This document shows, in pieces, positions 24,547-33,105 of a DNA stretch of 39,792 nt. Source of the stretch: an uncultured Campylobacter sp. (lineage in GTDB: Bacteria; Campylobacterota; Campylobacteria; Campylobacterales; Campylobacteraceae). A program made the position numbers and the translations under genes. The number at the start of each line of letters is the position of its first letter. Position 1 is the first letter of the stretch. The stretch spans positions 1 to 39,792 of the forward strand of contig CALKQT010000037.1 in assembly GCA_937990735.1 (NCBI GenBank). The letters are read 5' to 3'. Below the pieces are notes generated by a model, which made no database searches, was not told the origin of the DNA, and saw only the letters and a list, made by a program, of their open reading frames with translations.

Positions 24547-26295
24547 ATGACAAAGATTGAAGAGCAGATTGTTGCGATTTTAATACGAAATAATATCCTT
24601 ACTAGCACCGTTGTTCCGGAAATTAAAGATAAGATGGATATCGGCTTGACGCTAGGCGAGGTTTTAGTCGGAGATAACTATCTAAGCCAGGATGATTTTT
24701 GCTCGATTTTAGTTGAGTTATACAAGCGTCGTCAGATAGCATTTGACGATATAAGCGAAAAATTTTCGATGGATCCGAAGGAATTTTTGCAAATTCTAGC
24801 TAAAAAAATGAACCTATCGTATATGAATTTAGACGATATCGACATAGATTTCAGACTATCGGAACGCACTCCTACTGCACAACTTAAAAGATACGGCGTG
24901 ATACCTGTTAAAGCGGATGATCTGAATATTTACGTTGCTTTTTCTGATCCGTTTAATCTTGAGTCGCAAGATAAAGCGCAGGCTATGTTTAGCAAACAGC
25001 TGCTTAAAATCGTAGTAGCCGATCCAAATCAGGTAAATAAATATCTATCTAAGCTTGAGCTTTCAGAGAGCATTAAAGGGCTCGTAGCGGAGATCCGCAA
25101 AGAGCTTGCTAACACCGGCGGTAGCGGAAGCAGCGATGATACCTCGGCGATTTTAAAGCTCATTGAGATGATAATCAGTCAGTCTATTAAGATGCGCGGT
25201 AGCGATATTCACATCGAGCCTACCGAGAATAACTGCGTCGTGCGCACCAGAATCGACGGAATGCTCGCTGAAATTTTTATCTTTGATAAGGATATCTATC
25301 CGCCGCTAGTAAGCCGATTGAAGCTACTTTCGAATATGGATATCGCCGAGCGTCGCAAGCCGCAAGACGGCAGGTTTAGTATGAAAATTTCAGGTCGCGA
25401 ATATGACTTTCGTATCTCGACGCTGCCTATTATCAACGGCGAATCTACCGTTATGCGTATCCTAGATAAATCCAAAGTTATCATCAGCCTAGAAAAGCTT
25501 GGCATGCACCCTGATAGCTTTAAGAAATTTAATAACGCTATGAAGGCTCCATACGGTATTATCTTGGTTACCGGACCTACGGGAAGCGGTAAGTCTACGA
25601 CGCTATATGCAGCGCTAAACGATATTAAAAATATCGATACTAAGGTTATTACCGTAGAAGATCCGGTCGAGTATCAAGTAAATTTAATCCAACAAGTCCA
25701 AGTTAACGAAAAAGCAGGTCTTACCTTTGCTTCAGCACTGCGCTCGATCTTAAGACAAGACCCCGACATCATAATGATCGGTGAGATCCGTGATCAAGAG
25801 ACCCTTAGGATTGCGATCCAGGCTGCTCTTACAGGACACTTGGTTTTCTCGACCCTACACACCAACGACGCCGTTAGCGCGATCCCGCGAATAGTGGATA
25901 TGGGTATAGAGGCCTACCTCATAAGTGGTGCGCTCATTGCAGTAGAGGCACAGCGTCTCGTGCGAAAGCTTTGCCCGCACTGCAAGCAGCCTACGAATCT
26001 GCCTAAATCGATGCTTGATCAGCTGAAAGAATTCTTACCTGAAAAATACACATTTTTCAAGGCCGTAGGTTGTGATCAATGCGGTCAAACGGGCTACATG
26101 GGGCGTGAGATGATTAGTGAAATTTTACCTATTACCGATAAAATGCAGAGCTTGATCGCTAACGGTGGCTCAAAGGACGATATGAGAGCCTTAGCGAAGG
26201 AGGAGGGTTTTATAGATATGTTTGAAGACGGTGTTATACGTGCTGCGCGCGGAGTAACTAGTATAGAAGAAATTTATAGGGTGGCTAAACAATGA
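24547..26295 (+). CDS. ctsE: GspE/PilB-type assembly ATPase
   Basis: The 582-residue hexameric ATPase has an N-terminal MshEN-like region (about 20-160), Walker A GPTGSGKST (343-351), the Asp box around VEDPVEYQ, Walker B DIIMIGEIRD (407-416), the His box STLHTNDA and a tetracysteine zinc site (C476, C479, C509, C512). It powers pseudopilus assembly with the GspF protein. An in-frame TTG at 24535 could add four residues, but ATG 24547, which follows GGTGA, is preferred. It overlaps ctsF by 4 bases. CtsE is the C. jejuni name. Confidence 0.94.
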   Translation: MTKIEEQIVAILIRNNILTSTVVPEIKDKMDIGLTLGEVLVGDNYLSQDDFCSILVELYKRRQIAFDDISEKFSMDPKEFLQILAKKMNLSYMNLDDIDIDFRLSERTPTAQLKRYGVIPVKADDLNIYVAFSDPFNLESQDKAQAMFSKQLLKIVVADPNQVNKYLSKLELSESIKGLVAEIRKELANTGGSGSSDDTSAILKLIEMIISQSIKMRGSDIHIEPTENNCVVRTRIDGMLAEIFIFDKDIYPPLVSRLKLLSNMDIAERRKPQDGRFSMKISGREYDFRISTLPIINGESTVMRILDKSKVIISLEKLGMHPDSFKKFNNAMKAPYGIILVTGPTGSGKSTTLYAALNDIKNIDTKVITVEDPVEYQVNLIQQVQVNEKAGLTFASALRSILRQDPDIIMIGEIRDQETLRIAIQAALTGHLVFSTLHTNDAVSAIPRIVDMGIEAYLISGALIAVEAQRLVRKLCPHCKQPTNLPKSMLDQLKEFLPEKYTFFKAVGCDQCGQTGYMGREMISEILPITDKMQSLIANGGSKDDMRALAKEEGFIDMFEDGVIRAARGVTSIEEIYRVAKQ

Positions 26296-27536
26296 AAAAG
26301 CAATTAGAAGTTGAATACAACGCCAAGGGCGCAAGAAGAAAGATGTTTTTGCAAGCTAGCGATAAGGTGCAAGCAAACAATCTGATGAAGCAGCGCGTAG
26401 GCGGGACGATCGTAAAAAGGGGCGAAACCCAGGTTGTAGCCAATACGGGCGGCGATTTTAAGGCGCAGGTTTCGCGTATGCTGGGTGGTAGCGGAAGAGT
26501 TAGAACACTGCCGTTAGTGGCGTCGATCCGTCAGCTTTCGGTTATGACAAATGCGGGAATTTCAATCCACGACTCGATCAAAGAGGTCGCAAGGGCGGCG
26601 GAGGATAAGACGCTAAAAGAAATTTTTAGCGCTATGAACGATGACCTTAACGCAGGTCTTAGCTTGACAGAGTCTACGGAGAAATTTAGAGGTCAGCTCG
26701 GCGATGTCGTCGTCGCGATGGTAAGCCTTGGTGAAGCTACCGGTAATATGGCAGAATCTCTAGCTAAGCTTGCTGCTATGCTTCAAGAGCTTTGGGAGAA
26801 CCAACGTAAATTTAAAAAGGCGATGCGCTATCCGATGATCCTTATGATCGTTATGGCGATTGCGTTTTCGGTTCTGATGATGTATGTTGTGCCGAAATTC
26901 CGCGAGATTTTTGAGGATTTGGGCGCGGATCTGCCGCTGCCTACTAGAATTTTGCTCGGTATCGAAAGCACTCTTAATAATTATGGAATTTTTGTTTTAG
27001 CAGGCATCATAGGCACTATCATAGCTCTTAGATGGGCATATCGCAATAACCCTGAATTTAAAAAAGGCTTTGACAAGACGATTTTAAAGGTCTATCTATT
27101 TGGTAAGATCATATTTTTCTCGACTATGTCGCGATTTATGCTTATTTTTACAGAGCTCGTGCGAGCGGGTATTCCTATCGCTGATGCGCTGGATACATCT
27201 GTTTTAATGGTGGATAATCATACTTTAAAAGAAAAGCTCTCTACCGTTAAAATCGCCGTGCAGCAAGGCGTGAGCCTAACAGAGGCGTTTAACAATACAG
27301 GGCTTTATGAGAGTATGCTTATTCAGATGATTAGCGCGGGCGAGCAGGCTGGTAACCTCGATAAGATGCTTGGCAACGTCACGGATTATTATAAAGAGAA
27401 ATTCGACGATATTATCGATAATATCTCAAGCTACGTAGAGCCGATCATGCTATTTTTTATGGCGGGCATGGTTCTTCTTTTGGCTCTGGGTATCTTCATG
27501 CCTATGTGGGATCTGGGCAAAGCCGTCAAAAACTAA
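26292..27536 (+). CDS. ctsF: GspF/PilC-type inner-membrane platform protein
   Basis: The 414-residue protein has the two T2SSF repeats: about 75-195, with RQLSVMTNAGISIHDSI, and about 275-400, with FTELVRAGIPIADALD and MISAGEQAGNLDKML. Three TM segments lie at about 183-205, 228-250 and 378-402. It sits in the inner membrane and couples the ATPase to pseudopilin assembly. It is the last gene of the operon, followed at once by a strong terminator. Pseudopilins and the prepilin peptidase are not in this window. Confidence 0.93.
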   Translation: MKKQLEVEYNAKGARRKMFLQASDKVQANNLMKQRVGGTIVKRGETQVVANTGGDFKAQVSRMLGGSGRVRTLPLVASIRQLSVMTNAGISIHDSIKEVARAAEDKTLKEIFSAMNDDLNAGLSLTESTEKFRGQLGDVVVAMVSLGEATGNMAESLAKLAAMLQELWENQRKFKKAMRYPMILMIVMAIAFSVLMMYVVPKFREIFEDLGADLPLPTRILLGIESTLNNYGIFVLAGIIGTIIALRWAYRNNPEFKKGFDKTILKVYLFGKIIFFSTMSRFMLIFTELVRAGIPIADALDTSVLMVDNHTLKEKLSTVKIAVQQGVSLTEAFNNTGLYESMLIQMISAGEQAGNLDKMLGNVTDYYKEKFDDIIDNISSYVEPIMLFFMAGMVLLLALGIFMPMWDLGKAVKN

Positions 27537-27543
27537 CTCCTTT

Positions 27544-27575
27544 AATTCCGCGCCTTCAAGGGCGCGGAATTTTAT
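27544..27575 (+). terminator. Terminator of the cts operon
   Basis: AATTCCGCGCC (27544-27554) pairs perfectly with GGCGCGGAATT (27561-27571), extended by a T-G wobble around a TCAA loop, then TTAT. It begins 7 bases after the ctsF stop. Confidence 0.93.
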
Positions 27576-27625
27576 CAAAGCATTAAAATTTCATCCTTCA
27601 AATAAAATTTTAACCTTCGTTTGGC

Positions 27626-27631
27626 TAAAAT
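27626..27631 (+). promoter_or_regulatory. Possible ftsK -10 box
   Basis: TAAAAT follows TTTGGC and T-rich DNA, about 25 bases before the proposed ftsK start. It is the only candidate between the cts terminator and ftsK. Confidence 0.4.
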
Positions 27632-27656
27632 ATCGCTTTAAATTTAAGGATCTATC

Positions 27657-29939
27657 ATAATCAAAGAAGTATATTTTATCGTCGTATCGGCCATCATAAT
27701 ATTTTTTGGGCTTGCTACTATTGCGCCCGATTCCGCGCTCGTAGGCAGCGCAGGCAACGCCATCCGCTCGTTTAATACCCAGCTATTCGGCTATTTTGCA
27801 TACATCTATCCGCTATTTTTGCTCGCCTTAGCATACGTAGCCTATAAGCATTTTCGCGGTTTTGACTTTAGATTTTTTGAGTTTAGCATCGGAGCCATTT
27901 TGCTATTTTTTACCATTTTGATGGTGCAGTCGAGTCTCTTTGGCGCTAGCGGCGGAGCAGTCGGTAGCTTCGCGGTGGACGGGCTTAGGCGAATGATCGG
28001 AAGCGTCGGCGTGTGGATTTTTAATATTACGATTTTTGTGCTTTCGCTAGTACTTATATTTGAAGATCGCTTTACCGACATCATCAAAAACTGCTTTATT
28101 GGCTCAAGAGATGAAAGCTCGCAGGATGAAATTAGAGACGATTTTGCTAGCGATACGGATGCAGCACAAATAGGCGGGCTGGCAAGGCATTCGTCTGCGC
28201 AAGGATTGAGAGGTGCGGAAAATTTTAACGCTTTGGATAACTCTTTGAGCGCAGAGGAAGATTCGGCGAAACAGGGTAATTTTGCGGAGCAGGGCGCAAG
28301 CGGGCGCGGTTTTGAAGGCGAGCAAAATTTTCAAAATTTAAACGATGCTCACGAGTCTGAGCCTGAGCAGAATTTCAGTGATGCACATGGTCTGCAAGCT
28401 TCCGCTGAACGCGAGCTTAAAATGCCGCAAAAGGGAAGGCCGAGCAGGCTAAAAAGGGTCGAGCGCCTAAGCGAGGTCGCCGAAAACAAAAGGCTTTTGG
28501 ATCAGCTCGATAAGGGCAGGGTGGCTAAGCCCAAGGATTTTAAGCTACCGCCGCTTGATTTTTTAAACCCGCCGCCGAAAAAGAAAAGTAATATCGACGA
28601 GAGCGAGATCGATCGTAAAATTTACGACCTGCTCGATAAACTGCGTAAATTTAAGATCGACGGCGACGTGGTGCGGACCTACTCGGGTCCGGTCGTTACG
28701 ACCTTTGAGTTTCGCCCCGCCGCGCACATCAAGGTAAGTAAAATTCTAACGCTGCAAGACGATCTGGCGATGGCTCTTAGGGCGCAGACCATCCGCATCC
28801 AGGCGCCGGTTCCTGGCAAAGACGTCGTGGGTATCGAGATTCCTAATCAAAACATCGACACAATCTATCTGCGCGAAATTTTAGAAAGCGACGTGTTTAA
28901 AAGTGCCTCCAGCCCGCTTACCATCGTACTTGGCAAGGACATCGTGGGGCAGCCTTTCGTCACCGATCTTAAAAAGCTGCCGCATCTTCTCATCGCAGGC
29001 ACCACGGGAAGCGGCAAGAGCGTGGGCATCAACGCCATGCTGCTTAGCCTTTTGTATCGCAACTCGCCCAAGAGCCTGCGGCTTATAATGATCGATCCAA
29101 AGATGCTCGAGTTTAGCATCTACAACGACATCCCGCACCTGCTAACGCCCGTCATCACGCAGCCTAAGCAGGCGATCATCGCGCTAAGCAATCTTGTTTC
29201 AGAGATGGAGCAGCGCTACTCGCTCATGGCGCAAAACAGGACGAAAAACATCGACAACTACAACGAAAAGATGCTGCGCGAGGGCGGCGAAATTTTGCCT
29301 TACATCGTCGTTATCATCGACGAGCTCGCGGATCTGATGATGACGAGCGGCAAGGACGTGGAGCACTACATCGCGCGTCTGGCGCAGATGGCGCGCGCCA
29401 GCGGCATTCATCTCATCGTAGCGACGCAGCGCCCTAGCGTGGACGTCGTCACAGGGCTGATAAAGGCGAATCTGCCTAGCCGCATCAGCTTTCGCGTGGG
29501 TTCGAAGGTCGATAGTAAGGTGATTTTGGATCAGATGGGCGCGGACAGCCTGCTTGGGCGGGGCGATATGCTCTTTACGCCGCCTACCGCACCGGGGCTC
29601 ATCCGCCTGCACGCGCCGTTTACGACCGAGAATGAGATCAACAAGATCGCGGAATTTTTAAAGGCGCAAGAAAGCGTCGTTTATGACGAGAGATTTTTGA
29701 TCGAAAACGAGGGCGCCAAGCAAGAAGGCGGCATAATCAATCCGCAAAATATTGTGCTTGACGAGCTTTACGACGAGGCGAAAAGGGTTGTTTTGGAAGA
29801 GGAGAAGACCTCGATCAGCTACCTGCAACGCCGCTTGCGCATCGGATACAACCGCGCCGCGACGATCATTGAGCAGCTCGAACAGATGGGTGTTTTGAGC
29901 GAGATCAACGCCAAAGGCCAGCGCGACATAATCAAGTAA
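27657..29939 (+). CDS. ftsK: DNA translocase FtsK
   Basis: FtsK pumps DNA at the septum to clear and resolve chromosome termini. The first canonical start, TTG at 27819, would give 706 residues lacking the first membrane segment. The frame is open back to 27648 and encodes 54 more residues, including the hydrophobic stretch VYFIVVSAIIIFFGLATIA. An AGGA at 27647-27650 lies 6 bases before ATA 27657, which I propose as the start (760 residues). About four TM segments are followed by an acidic, Q/N-rich linker (about 150-260), Walker A GTTGSGKS (448-455), Walker B IVVIIDELADL and a C-terminal gamma winged helix (ISYLQRRLRIGYNRAATI). It has its own spacer from the cts operon. Confidence 0.92.
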   Translation: MIKEVYFIVVSAIIIFFGLATIAPDSALVGSAGNAIRSFNTQLFGYFAYIYPLFLLALAYVAYKHFRGFDFRFFEFSIGAILLFFTILMVQSSLFGASGGAVGSFAVDGLRRMIGSVGVWIFNITIFVLSLVLIFEDRFTDIIKNCFIGSRDESSQDEIRDDFASDTDAAQIGGLARHSSAQGLRGAENFNALDNSLSAEEDSAKQGNFAEQGASGRGFEGEQNFQNLNDAHESEPEQNFSDAHGLQASAERELKMPQKGRPSRLKRVERLSEVAENKRLLDQLDKGRVAKPKDFKLPPLDFLNPPPKKKSNIDESEIDRKIYDLLDKLRKFKIDGDVVRTYSGPVVTTFEFRPAAHIKVSKILTLQDDLAMALRAQTIRIQAPVPGKDVVGIEIPNQNIDTIYLREILESDVFKSASSPLTIVLGKDIVGQPFVTDLKKLPHLLIAGTTGSGKSVGINAMLLSLLYRNSPKSLRLIMIDPKMLEFSIYNDIPHLLTPVITQPKQAIIALSNLVSEMEQRYSLMAQNRTKNIDNYNEKMLREGGEILPYIVVIIDELADLMMTSGKDVEHYIARLAQMARASGIHLIVATQRPSVDVVTGLIKANLPSRISFRVGSKVDSKVILDQMGADSLLGRGDMLFTPPTAPGLIRLHAPFTTENEINKIAEFLKAQESVVYDERFLIENEGAKQEGGIINPQNIVLDELYDEAKRVVLEEEKTSISYLQRRLRIGYNRAATIIEQLEQMGVLSEINAKGQRDIIK

Positions 29940-30837
29940 GCTTTAAAATTTCGATGAAATTTAAGCGGCGAAATTTTGAAATTTATTAAATTTGCGGGCG
30001 CCGGAATTTTTAAAATTTAATCGATCTGCGTTGGTAAAATTTTAAAATTTATCGGATATGAAGCGGCGGAATTTTAAAATTTTTTGATCTGTATGGCGGA
30101 TTTTAAATTTTAAAATTTGCGCGCCTTGCGGCTTGCACTTGTGCCTCTGTGGCTGAGGCAAAATGGCGACTTGTGCGGGGATGTGATCGAAGCCTCTTGT
30201 AGCATGGAAGGTGCTTCGGTAGTGCTCGGCAGGTACAAACAGCGCGTTTTGTAGCTTGCGTTTACGGCGCCGTTTTTAGGACGCATTTGAAATTTAAGGC
30301 GCGGTTTAATTGGACGCTGTGTTCTTGGCGCCAAATTTGAATCGCGGCGTGAAATTTCAAAGTGCAAGCACAGTGAAAAAAGCGCAGGATTTAAAATTTT
30401 AAAATTTGAGCGAAAGGGTTTTGAGATTTAAATTTTAATGCTCGGCGGGATTTAAATTCCATCTGTAACGCAGAATTTAAAGCTTCCCGAGTTACCGATA
30501 TGTAAGCAATAGGCGATCTGCGACGGATAAATTTTGTTCAAAGGCTATGGGTTGCGGTGATTCGCGACGTAAATTTGAAATTTTATCAGAAGCTGCTGTG
30601 TATGGGGCGACGGGCGGCTTGCAGCGCAAATTTTGATTTTAAAATTTCCCTTTTTTTGGGCTTTGAAATTTTAAAATTTTAGAATTTGCCGCAGCGGACC
30701 TGAATTTTAAATCGCGCCGCGCCGATATTAAGCGTTTTGCAACTGCGCGAGCGGGAGAAACTGCCGGAGTATTGGCTTGCCGTGCGCGAGTACATGAGAA
30801 AAGTTTGCCACGCCTGAAGGTTGGTAGCGGAGTATCG

Positions 30838-30882
30838 CAGTCGTTCGCAGCGACTGATTTGCAGCGCGAGTGCTCGCGCTGC
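30838..30882. repeat. Two adjacent hairpins
   Basis: CAGTCG (30838-30843) pairs with CGACTG (30851-30856) around a 7-base loop. Four bases later GCAGCGCGAG (30861-30870) pairs perfectly with CTCGCGCTGC (30873-30882) across a 2-base center. No T tract follows. Confidence 0.6.
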
Positions 30883-31289
30883 ACGTTAAAAACCGTTGCA
30901 TCGCAAGCCGCGCGACAAGCTGTTTGGCGCGCGGTGTTTTGTCGGGCGTGTTTCGTAGTGCAACTGCATTTGCGGTATGTTTTGCGAGCGAGTGCTTACA
31001 AATGCTCTGCGACATAAAATTTTAGAATGAAATTTATCGCTGTGCGCATAAATTTAATAAAATTTGCGTGGTAGCAGCGAATAAATTTAAAATAAAATTT
31101 CGCGCTGTCTGCGGTACAAGCGCGTTTTATAGCGAAGTCACATATTGTAAGATACGGCGCGTTTTACAACGCCCTAGCGCTAAAAATCGATCGGTATGCG
31201 AGCATGTTTGTAATGGATGTTGCGCGTAAAATTTTGCAACTATCGCGCACGAGTAGCGCGCGATTTTGCGCAGTTGTGATTTGCGACCT

Positions 31290-31660
31290 TGTATCGCGTG
31301 CCGAAAGTCGCCGCGATACGCCTGTCAGAGTAGAATGCACCCGCCTGTGTATTAAAAGATAGTGCGAGGTTGCGCTCTACGGTACGGCAGCGCGTATCGA
31401 AAGGCTGCGCGATACGCGAGAGTAAAATGCACGCTTAAAAAGCGGCGTGGATTGCGCTTCGCAGCGCTCTATCCACAGCGTGCATCGAAATCGTCGCGAT
31501 ATGTTAGAATAGAGCGTACGCAATGCACATTTGCAGGATAACGAGAGATCGTACCTTAGGCGCGCTACCCTGCAGTGTACGCCGAAAAGCCGCCTATGTG
31601 CGAGAATAAAATTCGCGCCGCGCGTCAAAGACGCACGATCGTGCTGCGTGCCAAAAGACA
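31290..31660. repeat. Degenerate tandem repeat, period about 90 bases
   Basis: Units align on a CGAAA core at 31302, 31398, 31486 and 31583 (spacings 96, 88 and 97), with a weaker fifth unit (CAAAA) at 31652. Before the core is GTGTRYC-like sequence, after it a CGATA/CTATG block, then a TARAAT hexamer at 31331, 31423, 31505 and 31607. AATGCAC follows in the first three. Identity between units is moderate and was judged by eye. Confidence 0.5.
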
Positions 31661-31808
31661 ATACGTGGTCGTGCCGTACGCTTTTTAAAAGGCGGTGCCA
31701 CGATCGGCGCCGTGCGCCTCGGGCGCGATGCGAGGTTTGAGCCTCGCACGGCAGACGAAGCATGCGCGACGCACGTAAATGCGAATAAATTTTAAAACGG
31801 AGAGATGA

Positions 31809-32969
31809 TTGAGAACCGATAAATGGCTATATTACTTCACCTGCGCGCTCATTACGATCGGCATGATATTTTCGCTGTCGCTGAGCTCATATACGGTGCT
31901 TCTGCTGGGTGCTACGCCACTGCATTTTTTTTATCGTCAGTGCGCGGTAGGGATCGCCTGCATCGCGGTGATGTGGATCGTCTCGCGCGCCGATCCCGAT
32001 AAATGCCTAACGCCGGTGTGCATGTCGCTTTTTGCGATCATGGGGATTTTGATGCTCGCGATGGGCTTTTTGCCAAAATCCCTGGTCGCCGACGTAAACG
32101 GCGCGGCGCGCTGGATCAGGTTGCCGTTTTTTAACCTCGCGCCGGTGGAATTTTTCAAGGTGGGCTTCATCTACTTTTTGGCGTGGAGCTTCTCGCGCAA
32201 GCTCGATCACTCCAAAAAAAGCATCGGGCGCGAGATCGCGACGCTGCTTCCTTACGTAGCGCTTTTCGGCTTTGTGGTGATCCTAGTCGCCATCGTGCAA
32301 AACGATCTGGGGCAGGTCGCGGTGCTGGGGCTTACGATGATTTTTATGTCGCTTTTTGCGGGTACGAGCTTCAAGCTTATCGGCTTTAGCTTTATGGGGA
32401 TTTTGGGGCTTGCTTACGTTTTTATCGTCACGAGCGCGCACAGGGTCGATCGCGTGCGCTCGTGGTGGGGCGGCGTGCAGGATTTCGTGCTGTCGTTTAT
32501 GTCGCCGGAGACTGCCGCAGGGCTGCGTATAGAGGATGCTAGCGCGCCGTATCAGGTCGGACACTCGCTCAATGCGATAAACAACGGCGAGTTTTTCGGA
32601 CAGGGGCTCGGGCTTGGAAGCTTTAAGCTAGGCTATCTGAGCGAGGTGCATACAGACTTTGTGCTCGCAGGTATCGCCGAGGAGTGGGGATTTGTCGGGA
32701 TTTTACTCATTGTGGCGCTATTTTATGCGATGCTATTTCGCATCTTTCAGACCGCGAGTAAGTCGCCGAGTAACGTAAATTTCCTCTTTTGCCTCGGTAT
32801 CGGCTTTATGTTTTTCTTTTCGTTCATTATCAATTCCTACGGCATTACGTCGATCTCGCCGGTTAAGGGTATCGCCGTGCCGTTTCTAAGCTACGGCGGC
32901 AGCCATCTGCTTGCGGCGTCGTTTGCAGTAGGGCTCGTTTTGATGGCGTCGAAAAGGGCGAAATTTTAA
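31809..32969 (+). CDS. ftsW: Peptidoglycan glycosyltransferase FtsW (SEDS family)
   Basis: The 386-residue polytopic protein has about ten hydrophobic segments and the SEDS signatures: AARWIRLPFFNLAPVEFFKVGFIYFLAW, QNDLGQ (the aspartate region) and the C-terminal PFLSYGGSHLLA. It polymerizes lipid II at the septum with a class B PBP. Start is TTG at 31809 behind GGAG; ATG at 31805 is out of frame. Placement just before murG suits FtsW. I recall the same pair in C. jejuni (Cj1038-Cj1039). RodA is the alternative, but the murG neighbour favours FtsW. Confidence 0.92.
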   Translation: MRTDKWLYYFTCALITIGMIFSLSLSSYTVLLLGATPLHFFYRQCAVGIACIAVMWIVSRADPDKCLTPVCMSLFAIMGILMLAMGFLPKSLVADVNGAARWIRLPFFNLAPVEFFKVGFIYFLAWSFSRKLDHSKKSIGREIATLLPYVALFGFVVILVAIVQNDLGQVAVLGLTMIFMSLFAGTSFKLIGFSFMGILGLAYVFIVTSAHRVDRVRSWWGGVQDFVLSFMSPETAAGLRIEDASAPYQVGHSLNAINNGEFFGQGLGLGSFKLGYLSEVHTDFVLAGIAEEWGFVGILLIVALFYAMLFRIFQTASKSPSNVNFLFCLGIGFMFFFSFIINSYGITSISPVKGIAVPFLSYGGSHLLAASFAVGLVLMASKRAKF

Positions 32970-33032
32970 AGCTTCTGCGGGCTTTGTAACGAGCGTTGTT
33001 TAAATTTAGACGTAAATTTAGAGCCAAATTTG

Positions 33033-33050
33033 CGCTTAAAATTTTAAGCG
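33033..33050. repeat. Perfect 18-base palindrome between ftsW and murG
   Basis: CGCTTAAAA and TTTTAAGCG are exact complements with no spacer. It belongs to the AT-rich palindrome type scattered through the intergenic DNA here. It sits 83 bases past ftsW and 55 before murG. Confidence 0.6.
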
Positions 33051-33105
33051 AAGCGCGCCGAAGCTAAAATTTAAGCGCGAAATTTTATAAATTTAAAGGA
33101 AAAGT

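Larger units (their letters stand above)
29940..31808. other. Very long gene-free region between ftsK and ftsW
   Basis: This 1.87 kb stretch holds no convincing gene on either strand. From 29940 to 30430 it contains at least six AAATTTTAAAATTT-type palindromes. Around 30838-30882 are two adjacent hairpins. From 31290 to 31700 lie degenerate repeats of roughly 90 bases. Frames such as 30772-31017 (plus) and 31377-31763 (minus) are rich in R, C and H and lack ribosome sites. It may be decayed coding DNA, structured RNA or an expanded repeat tract. Confidence 0.6.

Noticed and set aside
29199..29612. 137-residue ORF antisense to ftsK
   Set aside because: Lies wholly opposite the conserved ATPase domain of ftsK. 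A shadow frame of GC-rich coding DNA.
30772..31017. 81-residue plus ORF in the ftsK-ftsW gap
   Set aside because: Starts without a ribosome site, spans the hairpins and has random-looking composition. A minus ORF covers the same bases.
31290..31660. CRISPR array
   Set aside because: Units are diverged and about 90 bases apart without short identical repeats and unique spacers, and no cas genes are present.
31377..31763. 128-residue minus ORF in the ftsK-ftsW gap
   Set aside because: It is rich in R, H and C, has no ribosome site, and the repeats cross it without respecting its frame. It is probably a by-product of GC-rich repeat DNA.
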